Shown here piece after piece: positions 55,379 through 62,522 of a stretch of 64,000 nt of DNA. Position numbers and translations under genes: made by a program. The number at the start of each line of letters is the position of its first letter. Position 1 is the stretch's first letter. The stretch covers positions 2,479,501 to 2,543,500 of the forward strand of contig NC_012034.1 of assembly GCF_000022325.1 (NCBI RefSeq). The letters run 5' to 3'. The notes under the pieces are model-generated. The model did no database searches. It worked only from the letters and a program-made list of their open reading frames with translations, and had not been told where the DNA came from. The DNA is from Caldicellulosiruptor bescii DSM 6725 (GTDB lineage Bacteria > Bacillota > Thermoanaerobacteria > Caldicellulosiruptorales > Caldicellulosiruptoraceae).

Positions 55379-56140
55379 TTACCTTGAAAGCCAGCCACCA
55401 TCAACGTTCAAAATACACCCATTTACATACTCTGATGCATCAGATGCCAAAAACACAACAGCACCCTGCAAATCTTCAGGTGTTCCCCATCTTCCGGCAG
55501 GTATTCTTGATAATATCTCAGCACTCCTTTGTGGGTCTTCACGGAGCTGTTGGGTATTGTTTGTTGCCATGTAACCTGGCGCAATAGCATTTACGTTTAT
55601 GTTGTACTTTGCCCACTCATTTGCAAGTGCTCTTGTGATACCCGCAACACCGCTCTTGCTTGCTGTGTACGATGGAACCCTAATTCCGCCCTGGAACGAA
55701 AGCATAGACGCGATGTTTATTATCTTGCCACCTGTTCCTTGCTTTATAAACTGTCTTGCTGCTGCTTGGCAGAAGAAAAATACTGTCTTAAGATTAATTG
55801 CAAGTACATCGTCCCAGTCCTTTTCAGTAAAGTCAATAGCATCACATCTTCTGATAATTCCTGCATTGTTCACTAAAATATCAAGCTTACCAAACTCCTG
55901 AATTGTCTTTTCGATAATCATGTTAATTGGCTCAATGGTCATCAAGTTTGCCTGAATCTCCAAAAACCTTCTTCCAATTGCTTCTATTTTCTGTTTTGTC
56001 TCTGTACATGGGACATAATCAACACCAACAATATCAGCTCCAGCCTCAGCCAGTGCAATTGCCATTCCCTGGCCTAAACCTGTTGATGCACCTGTTACAA
56101 TTGCAACTTTGCCATCAAGTTTGAATTTATCAAGTATCAT
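55379..56140 (-). CDS. kduD: 2-dehydro-3-deoxy-D-gluconate 5-dehydrogenase
   Basis: About 253 residues, short-chain dehydrogenase/reductase. Cofactor motif TGASTGLGQGMA, NNAG at the fourth strand, catalytic Ser in NIASMLSFQGG and YTASKSG (Tyr-x3-Lys). It reduces 2,5-diketo-3-deoxygluconate to 2-keto-3-deoxygluconate (KDG). The ATG at 56140 follows GGAGGTG at the right distance. Located after kduI, whose product it uses. Confidence 0.92.
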   Translation of the reverse strand: MILDKFKLDGKVAIVTGASTGLGQGMAIALAEAGADIVGVDYVPCTETKQKIEAIGRRFLEIQANLMTIEPINMIIEKTIQEFGKLDILVNNAGIIRRCDAIDFTEKDWDDVLAINLKTVFFFCQAAARQFIKQGTGGKIINIASMLSFQGGIRVPSYTASKSGVAGITRALANEWAKYNINVNAIAPGYMATNNTQQLREDPQRSAEILSRIPAGRWGTPEDLQGAVVFLASDASEYVNGCILNVDGGWLSR

Positions 56141-56168
56141 TTTAAAACACCTCCGCATTTATATAATT

Positions 56169-56999
56169 TTATTTTAGTTCTTTCATAGGAACAGGACTTA
56201 TATCTGAATAGGACTGATTCTCACCAGCCATTGCCCAGATGAATGTGTAGTTTTTAGTTCCAACACCCGAGTGTATCGACCAGCTTGGGCTGATTACTGC
56301 CTGTTCATTTCTCACAATAATGTGTCTTGTCTCATTCGGCTCTCCCATTAGGTGCAATACAAACGCATCTTCTGGCATGTCAAAATAGAAGTAAACTTCC
56401 ATACGTCTGTCATGCAAATGGCATGGCATAGTGTTCCACACATTATTTGGCTCTAAAATTGTCATTCCCATTACAAGCTGACAGCTTTTAACCCCGTCTG
56501 GATGGATGTATTTGTAGATTGTTCTTTCGTTTGATTCAGAAAGCGAACCAAGATGAGTTGCCTCAGTTTGCTTAATATCAATCTTTTCTGTTGGATACTG
56601 TTTATGAGCAGGTGTTGAAACAAAATAGAACTTGGCAGGATTTGAAGGGTCATCGCTCCCAAATTCAAGTTTTTTAGTGGACATCCCAACATAAAGCCCA
56701 TCTTTCTTGTCAAGTTCAAACTTTTGTCCATCGGCTATTACATACCCTCTGCTACCTATGTTGATTATCCCAATTTCCCTTCTTTCAAGAAAATACTGAG
56801 CACCAATCTGAGAACCATCTTCTAAAACCAAAGCCTCTACTGTCGGCACAGCACTACCGACAATCACCCTGTCAACATGAGTGTAGACCATGTTTATCTT
56901 GCCATATTCAAAGAGATTTTCAATCAAAAACTCTTTTCTTATCTGTTCTGTAGTAAGAGCTTTAAACTGGCTTGGATGCATTGCAAATCGAACTTCCAT
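56169..56999 (-). CDS. kduI: 5-dehydro-4-deoxy-D-glucuronate isomerase
   Basis: About 277 residues, a double-cupin metal enzyme. The start EVRFAMHPSQFKALTTEQIR and the zinc-binding region MPCHLHDRRMEVYFYFD are diagnostic. It converts 5-keto-4-deoxyuronate from unsaturated galacturonate to 2,5-diketo-3-deoxygluconate. I prefer the ATG at 56999 over the TTG at 57005; GGGAGGG lies 10 bases upstream of the ATG. Confidence 0.95.
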   Translation of the reverse strand: MEVRFAMHPSQFKALTTEQIRKEFLIENLFEYGKINMVYTHVDRVIVGSAVPTVEALVLEDGSQIGAQYFLERREIGIINIGSRGYVIADGQKFELDKKDGLYVGMSTKKLEFGSDDPSNPAKFYFVSTPAHKQYPTEKIDIKQTEATHLGSLSESNERTIYKYIHPDGVKSCQLVMGMTILEPNNVWNTMPCHLHDRRMEVYFYFDMPEDAFVLHLMGEPNETRHIIVRNEQAVISPSWSIHSGVGTKNYTFIWAMAGENQSYSDISPVPMKELK

Positions 57000-57021
57000 T
57001 TTCAAATAACCCTCCCTTGTT

Positions 57022-58050
57022 TTATCTTTTCATCATACCTGAGCCATCTTTCCAAAACACCTGTTTTATCTCATCCTCTGTTACAATCAAACTATCTCCT
57101 TCAACTGTATGTTTTAGAGCACACATGTATGTGGCAACCTCAAGCATCTGAGTGGTCTCAATGCCTCTTAAAATGCTATATAGCACACCTGCGGTAAAAG
57201 CGTCACCTGCCCCTACCCTGTCGACAATTTCTATTTCACGTTTTTCTGAAAATACAATGTTGCCATTCTCATCTTTTGTATAAGCAAAAAAGATGTTTTT
57301 AGATGCAGATATACTCCTTCTTGCAGCAAGAATTATTCTCTCCAAGTTTTGGTACTTTGTTTGTAACCTTTCAAACAAAACCTTTTGCCCATCTACAGTC
57401 AAATCAATGCCTTCGAAATATTTGTCTTCCATTTCAATCTTTAAAACTCTTCTTACATGCTCTTCGTTTGTAATTAAAATATCAACATACGGCATAAGTT
57501 CTGAAATCACTTCATTTGCTCTATCATAGCTCCACAGCTTTGACCTGTAATTGATGTCAAACGCCACCTTTGCACCTGCATTTTTTGCAGTTTTAAAAGC
57601 CATTTTTAGCTCATTTAGCACATTTTGTGATAAAGCAGCAGTGATTCCTGTTGAAAAAAATATTTTGGTCTTTTTTAAAATCTGCTCCCACTCAATATCC
57701 CCGGGCTGTATCTCATTTATGGCAGAGTCTGATCTGTCGTACACAACAGAAGATGCTCTCTGACCAACACCCTTTTCAAGAAAATAAATTCCAAGCCTTC
57801 TGCCTTTTCTTTTTATATAGCTTGTGTCAACCCCATATCTTCTCAGAAAGTTTATAGTAGCATCTCCAAGAGGATTTTGCGGAAGAAGTGTAACATAGCT
57901 TGTCTTCACTCCGATGTTTGACAGAGCAACAACAACATTTGCTTCAGCACCGCCAAAATTGATGTCAAAACTTGTCGCCTGCACAAACCTCTGATACCCA
58001 GGCGGTGAGAGTCTTAGCATTATTTCTCCAAAGCTTGTCAACTCAAACAT
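57022..58050 (-). CDS. kdgK: 2-dehydro-3-deoxygluconokinase (PfkB family)
   Basis: A 342-residue ribokinase-type sugar kinase. PfkB signature 1 region is FGGAEANVVVALSNIG and signature 2 is DRVGAGDAFTAGVLYS, containing the catalytic Asp. It phosphorylates KDG to KDPG. Five bases separate it from the aldolase gene upstream, and the order kdgA-kdgK-kduI-kduD supports the assignment. Confidence 0.93.
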   Translation of the reverse strand: MFELTSFGEIMLRLSPPGYQRFVQATSFDINFGGAEANVVVALSNIGVKTSYVTLLPQNPLGDATINFLRRYGVDTSYIKRKGRRLGIYFLEKGVGQRASSVVYDRSDSAINEIQPGDIEWEQILKKTKIFFSTGITAALSQNVLNELKMAFKTAKNAGAKVAFDINYRSKLWSYDRANEVISELMPYVDILITNEEHVRRVLKIEMEDKYFEGIDLTVDGQKVLFERLQTKYQNLERIILAARRSISASKNIFFAYTKDENGNIVFSEKREIEIVDRVGAGDAFTAGVLYSILRGIETTQMLEVATYMCALKHTVEGDSLIVTEDEIKQVFWKDGSGMMKR

Positions 58051-58055
58051 CTTGC

Positions 58056-58703
58056 TTATACCTTCCCCTTTGCTATCTTTATTTTTTCAACAAACTGTCT
58101 GCACACCTCTTCTACCTTTTCAAAGTCATCATTTTGAGCGTATTTAGTTATATTCCCGCCAACCCCTACAGCAAAAGCCCCAGCTTTTATCCATTCATCA
58201 ACGTTGTCAAGGTCAACACCACCTGTAGGCATAAGTCTTGCCTGTGGGATCGGTCCTCTATAAGCTTTTATAATCTTTGGTCCGAAAAGCTCGCCAGGAA
58301 AGATTTTTATAACATCTGCACCGCACTCAAGTGCCTCAACAACCTCTTTTATTGTCATAGCACCGGGCATTGTAGCTATTCTGTACCTGTTACAAAGTTT
58401 TACCATTTCAGGATTGAGGTATGGGCTTACAACAAACTTTGCACCCGCCAAGATTGCAATTCGAGCTGTCTCGCTGTCAAGGACTGTCCCTGCACCGATT
58501 ATTATTTTGTCTTCAGAGTATGTTTTTGTAAGATGTCTGATTATCTCATCTGCACCTGGAACTGTAAAGGTGATCTCAATTGCGCTCGCTCCGCCTCTTA
58601 TGCAAGCCTCAGTTATCTTTAGAGCTTTTTCTTTTGACTCAGCCCTTACAACAACCACAAGCCCATTTTCGTGAATTCTCTCAAGCACCTGTTCTTTTTC
58701 CAT
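58056..58703 (-). CDS. kdgA: KDPG aldolase
   Basis: A 215-residue class I aldolase of the Eda family. The Schiff-base Lys is in ADVIKIFPGELFGP, the Glu in AIEITFTVPGA, and GAGTVLDSETARIAILAGAKFVVSP and MPTGGVDLDN are family motifs. It cleaves KDPG to pyruvate and glyceraldehyde-3-phosphate, the end of the pectin pathway. It lies 42 bases after the regulator gene. Confidence 0.95.
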   Translation of the reverse strand: MEKEQVLERIHENGLVVVVRAESKEKALKITEACIRGGASAIEITFTVPGADEIIRHLTKTYSEDKIIIGAGTVLDSETARIAILAGAKFVVSPYLNPEMVKLCNRYRIATMPGAMTIKEVVEALECGADVIKIFPGELFGPKIIKAYRGPIPQARLMPTGGVDLDNVDEWIKAGAFAVGVGGNITKYAQNDDFEKVEEVCRQFVEKIKIAKGKV

Positions 58704-58745
58704 CGAAGAGCTAAACCCCTTTCATTTTAAGTTTTTATAGTATTT

Positions 58746-59519
58746 TTAGAACCTGTCTTTTACATACCCAAGCCTGCTTGAGATTGTCATTGCTGTGTCT
58801 ACAACCTTTTTTGCATTTTCTTCATCCATTTCAGGCGGCAAAATGTTCACAGGAGCAGAAATGCTTATGGCAGCAATGATCTCATTTCTGTAGTCATAAA
58901 TAGGCGCAGCAATACATCTGATTGAAGGTTGCAGTTCTTGATTATCAACTGCCCAGCCACGCTCTCGTGCAAGTATTATTTCATTTAAAAGTATCTCTGG
59001 ATCTGTTATAGTGTTTTGTGTATAGGGCTTGAGTTCAATTGATTTTAGTATCTTTTTGATTTCATGGTCTTGATACTTGCTGAGTAAAACCTTCCCAAGA
59101 GCTGTACAATATGCTGGTACTCTTTTACCAATAGACGAATATAGCCTTATTGAGTTTACCTGTTCTACTTTGTCTATATACACAACATCAAACTCATCAA
59201 GTATAGCAAGGTGAACAGTCACATTGAGCATCTTTACAAGTTCTCTTAAATATGGATGTGCTTCTGTCTTAAGCTCGATGTTATTGAGATATATGCTTGA
59301 TATTTCAACAAACTTCACACCGAGCTTGTATCTTAGATTATGTCTGTCTTTTTGCACATACCCTCTTTGAAGAAGTGTCTGAAGTATCCTGTGGACTGTT
59401 GTCTTGTGAAGTGAAAGCCTTTCAGAAAGCTCACTTACTGTAAGTCCCCTTGGCTCAACAGCCAATGCCTCGATTATTTCAAACGCTCGTTCAATAGACT
59501 GTACTCTGTTTTGCGCCAT
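58746..59519 (-). CDS. IclR-family regulator (KdgR-like)
   Basis: A 257-residue protein with an N-terminal winged helix (LTVSELSERLSLHKTTVHRILQ) and the C-terminal IclR effector domain (MLNVTVHLAILDEFDVVYID, PAYCTALGKVLLS). It heads the KDG operon, so it probably represses it in the absence of KDG or a related acid. Direct repeats at 59532-59562 upstream of its start are the likely operator. Confidence 0.92.
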   Translation of the reverse strand: MAQNRVQSIERAFEIIEALAVEPRGLTVSELSERLSLHKTTVHRILQTLLQRGYVQKDRHNLRYKLGVKFVEISSIYLNNIELKTEAHPYLRELVKMLNVTVHLAILDEFDVVYIDKVEQVNSIRLYSSIGKRVPAYCTALGKVLLSKYQDHEIKKILKSIELKPYTQNTITDPEILLNEIILARERGWAVDNQELQPSIRCIAAPIYDYRNEIIAAISISAPVNILPPEMDEENAKKVVDTAMTISSRLGYVKDRF

Positions 59520-59531
59520 ATTCTACTCTCC

Positions 59532-59562
59532 TGTTTCGTATTGTGAAACGCTGTTGCGTATT
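59532..59562 (-). promoter_or_regulatory. Candidate IclR/KdgR operator
   Basis: TGTTTCGTATT (59532-59542) and TGTTGCGTATT (59552-59562) are direct repeats spaced by 20 bases, i.e. on one face of the helix. The first also forms an inverted repeat GTTTC-N7-GAAAC (59533-59549). The element lies between the -10 box and the start codon, where a bound repressor would block transcription. Confidence 0.65.
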
Positions 59563-59574
59563 ATTCATAAAAAT

Positions 59575-59580
59575 ATTATA
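59575..59580 (-). promoter_or_regulatory. -10 box of the KDG operon
   Basis: TATAAT on the minus strand, 56 bases before the regulator start; -35 weak (TTTTAA). Confidence 0.55.
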
Positions 59581-59632
59581 GCATTATTTTCTGCCTTTTA
59601 AAATAATCGATTTTTTACTTATTTAAATATCC

Positions 59633-59662
59633 CCCTGCGGGAATAACCTCCTTCCCGCAGGG
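59633..59662 (-). terminator. Terminator of the FGGY kinase-aldolase-dehydrogenase operon
   Basis: CCCTGCGGGAA (59633-59643) pairs perfectly with TTCCCGCAGGG (59652-59662), 28 bases after the dehydrogenase stop. T-tract on the minus strand is weak (GATATTTAAAT). Confidence 0.7.
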
Positions 59663-59689
59663 AAATATTCACCAAAAGAAGATTTTTAA

Positions 59690-60661
59690 TTATTTCTTGT
59701 TCAAAACCTCTTTATTGACAAGTGTTCTTGGAACCCTTCCTTCAATGAAATCTACTATATTGTTTGCTGCAAGCATTGCCATGTCAAGCCTCGACTCTTC
59801 TGTTGCAGAACCAATATGAGGAAGCATTACAACATTGTCAAGCTCAGCCAGTTCTGGCTCAAACTCAGGTTCTCTCTCGTACACGTCAAGTCCTGCAGCA
59901 TAAATCTTCTTTTCTTTAAGCGCTTTGACTAAAGCCTTTTCATCTACAATTGGTCCACGTGCTGTGTTAATTAAAATTGCCGATGGTTTCATGAGAGAAA
60001 ATTCTCTTTCACCAATTAAATGCCTTGTCTGTGGTGTGAGAGGTACATGTATTGAAATAAAATCAGCTTCTTTTAATAGTTCATCAAGCGGCACATACTG
60101 GGCACCAAGCTCTTTTTCAAAACTTTCTTTTCTTTCAAAGTCATAGTACAAAATCTTCATATTAAACCCTCTTGACATTCTTGCAAAAGCCTGCCCAATT
60201 CTACCTGCACCAATCACACCAAGCGTTTTACCTGTCACACCTTTGCCCAAAAACAGCATTGGTCCCCAGCCTTTGTAATGTCCACCTCTCATGAACTTGT
60301 CAGCTTCAACTATTCTTCTTGCCGCAGCAAACAACAGCGCCCATGCAAGCTCAGCTGTTGCGTTGGTAAGAACATCAGGTGTGTTTGTGACATAAACACC
60401 TCTTCTTGTTGCCTCTTCAATATCTATGTTATCGTACCCCACTGCATAGTTTGCAACAATCTTGACATTTGGTGCATGGTCGAAAAACTCTTTGTCAACC
60501 TTGTCAACAAGCTGGGTTAAAACCGCATCCTTGTCTTTTATTGCTGACAGAAGTTCTTCTCTTGTCATTGGTCTGTCGTGTGGATTTACTTCAACCTCAC
60601 CATATTTTTTCAAAAGCTCAATCGCAGGTTCCATTATTCTTCTTGTTACAAGTATCTTCAT
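59690..60661 (-). CDS. D-2-hydroxyacid dehydrogenase (glycerate dehydrogenase/glyoxylate reductase type)
   Basis: About 323 residues. NAD-binding motif VIGAGRIGQAFARM; catalytic Arg in NTARGPIVDE, Glu in VYEREPEFEP and His in LPHIGSATEESR. Closest to GyaR-type D-glycerate dehydrogenase/hydroxypyruvate reductase. I choose the ATG at 60661, with GGGAGGGAG just upstream, rather than the longer frame from 60679. Final gene of the kinase operon; in that context it may handle glycolaldehyde-, glyoxylate- or hydroxypyruvate-level products. Confidence 0.9.
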   Translation of the reverse strand: MKILVTRRIMEPAIELLKKYGEVEVNPHDRPMTREELLSAIKDKDAVLTQLVDKVDKEFFDHAPNVKIVANYAVGYDNIDIEEATRRGVYVTNTPDVLTNATAELAWALLFAAARRIVEADKFMRGGHYKGWGPMLFLGKGVTGKTLGVIGAGRIGQAFARMSRGFNMKILYYDFERKESFEKELGAQYVPLDELLKEADFISIHVPLTPQTRHLIGEREFSLMKPSAILINTARGPIVDEKALVKALKEKKIYAAGLDVYEREPEFEPELAELDNVVMLPHIGSATEESRLDMAMLAANNIVDFIEGRVPRTLVNKEVLNKK

Positions 60662-60729
60662 AATGAATCTCCCTCCCAAAAATATGAATGGTATGTTAAA
60701 CTTTTATCTCTTGCTTTATCAAACAGCTT

Positions 60730-61641
60730 TTATAATCTTGCCCATGCCTCATTTAATACACGCTTTGAGCTTGCAAGAACAATCTTCGGGTCTTGCCCTG
60801 CCATAGGTGTTACTTCAAAACTCAAAATTGGTCTCTTTATCGGGTCCATGAATCCTATTTCTTTTAATACTTTTAAAAACTCAACAACCTCATCAACGTC
60901 ATTTTCGCCGCCTTCTATTCCAAACATCGGATGCTTGTCACCATATGCAGGGTGGCTTGGGTCTTTTACAACAGCATTCCCAATATGAACATGGGTAAGA
61001 TAATCTTTCACTGGCAGGAGTGCCTGCTGTGCTGTCTCTCTTGTAAGTGGTAGATGGCTAAGGTCAACAATCAAACCAAAATTATCATATTCTTTTTTGA
61101 TTCTCTCTGCAAACTTTGCAGCAAGTTCTGCAGGTCCAATCAAGCTTTTTTTGTCTATATCAAAGTCAAACACCTCAAGTTCAATCAAGAAATTGCCTTT
61201 TGACTTTGCATAGTCGCAAAGCTGCAAAGTTGTATCAACCAAAGCTTCAAATGCTTCCTCTTTTTTTGCCTCATCATATTGTCTTGACAAAAATCCAAGC
61301 CCTTGAGCACCAAGCTCAATCGCCTCGTCAATCCTCTCTTTCAAAAAGTTTATAACCTGTTTTCTTTTTTCTGGGTCCAAATCGTTGGGGTTCTGCCCTG
61401 TTCTAAGAAGAGTAGGCTGTGCACCGTACGCAACTGCTATATGTGCATCCTTTAACATCTTTGTTACTCTTTTTCTTACCTCTGGGTCTTTTACCCATGT
61501 GATTTCTACTGCATCAAAGTAATCATCTTCTAAGATTATTTTTAAGGTTTCTTCAATTGGTCCTTCTCCACCAATTACCTCTGGAAATGACATGAAATGA
61601 ATTGTTCCTATCTTAAAATATTTTTTAATTGGCTCGTTCAT
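60730..61641 (-). CDS. Sugar phosphate isomerase/epimerase-like TIM barrel
   Basis: A 303-residue protein of the xylose-isomerase-like/AP-endonuclease-2 superfamily. Probable metal ligands are the Glu in LIELEVFDFD, the Asp and His in LIVDLSHLPL, the His in THVHIGNAVV and the Glu in LSFEVTP. It should isomerise or epimerise a sugar or sugar phosphate. It lies between aldolase and dehydrogenase genes (25 and 68 bases) in the same operon. The substrate is not predictable from sequence. Confidence 0.82.
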   Translation of the reverse strand: MNEPIKKYFKIGTIHFMSFPEVIGGEGPIEETLKIILEDDYFDAVEITWVKDPEVRKRVTKMLKDAHIAVAYGAQPTLLRTGQNPNDLDPEKRKQVINFLKERIDEAIELGAQGLGFLSRQYDEAKKEEAFEALVDTTLQLCDYAKSKGNFLIELEVFDFDIDKKSLIGPAELAAKFAERIKKEYDNFGLIVDLSHLPLTRETAQQALLPVKDYLTHVHIGNAVVKDPSHPAYGDKHPMFGIEGGENDVDEVVEFLKVLKEIGFMDPIKRPILSFEVTPMAGQDPKIVLASSKRVLNEAWARL

Positions 61642-61666
61642 TCTTCACACCTCCAATAATTTTTAT

Positions 61667-62503
61667 CTATAAAATGTTGTAACTGCCAAAGATTTTAAGC
61701 TTCTTTATAGCTTCAAGCTTCACAATCTCTCTTATCTTTTCAAATATTGCCGTGGTTAAATCTTCAGTTTGTTTTATAAATTCTGGAAGCTGAGCATTTA
61801 TAGCAAGTGTCAGGTCTGTAAATATGTTTATCTTGTTTATACCATATTCTATACACTTTTTAAAATCATCATCAGAAAGACCAGACCCACCGTGCAAGAC
61901 TAAATAACAATCAACCCTTTTTCTGATTTCAGAAAGCCTTTCAAAATCAAGCCGTGGCTGTCCTTTATAAACACCATGCACTGTGCCAATCGAAACAGCT
62001 AAAGCATCAACCTGTGTCTTTTGAGCAAATTCCTCAGCTTCATCAGGCTTTGTATAAAATTCTGGATTTTTAAAGTCAAAATCTCCTCTTCCCACAACTC
62101 CAAGCTCACCTTCAACGCTCACACCAACAGAATGCGCTATCTCAACAACTTCCCTTGTTCTCTTTATATTCTCTTCAAAAGGCAAACTTGACCCATCAAA
62201 CATGACAGATGTAAACCCAGCCTTTATTGCTCTCATGATGTTTTTCAAACTCTTTGCATGGTCAAGATGAACACAAACTGGAACAGATGCCCTTTTCGCA
62301 AGGAAAATCATGACCTCTGCAATCATTTCAAAATCAAGCCTGTCAACAAATCTGTCAGCAACACCGATAATAATTGGGCACCTGAGCTGCTCTGCAGCAT
62401 CGATCAGTCCTTCATAAAAATCGGCTGAAAGCCCGTTGAACATCCCCACACCAAACTTTTTTACTTTTGTATAGCTTAAAACCTGATTCAAATTTACAAG
62501 CAA
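61667..62503 (-). CDS. Class II ketose-bisphosphate aldolase family protein
   Basis: A 278-residue zinc aldolase of the FbaA/GatY/KbaY family. Motifs: HLDHAKSLKN (catalytic Asp and first Zn His), VEGELGVVG, SIGTVHGVYKG (second His) and LVLHGGSGLSD (third His). The phosphate-loop region reads KINIFTDLT, with Phe where fructose-bisphosphate aldolases usually have a small or polar residue, hinting at a non-standard substrate. Start TTG at 62503 with GGAGGTC upstream; 20 bases after the kinase gene. Confidence 0.87.
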   Translation of the reverse strand: MLVNLNQVLSYTKVKKFGVGMFNGLSADFYEGLIDAAEQLRCPIIIGVADRFVDRLDFEMIAEVMIFLAKRASVPVCVHLDHAKSLKNIMRAIKAGFTSVMFDGSSLPFEENIKRTREVVEIAHSVGVSVEGELGVVGRGDFDFKNPEFYTKPDEAEEFAQKTQVDALAVSIGTVHGVYKGQPRLDFERLSEIRKRVDCYLVLHGGSGLSDDDFKKCIEYGINKINIFTDLTLAINAQLPEFIKQTEDLTTAIFEKIREIVKLEAIKKLKIFGSYNIL

Positions 62504-62522
62504 AACAAAGACCTCCTACCCA

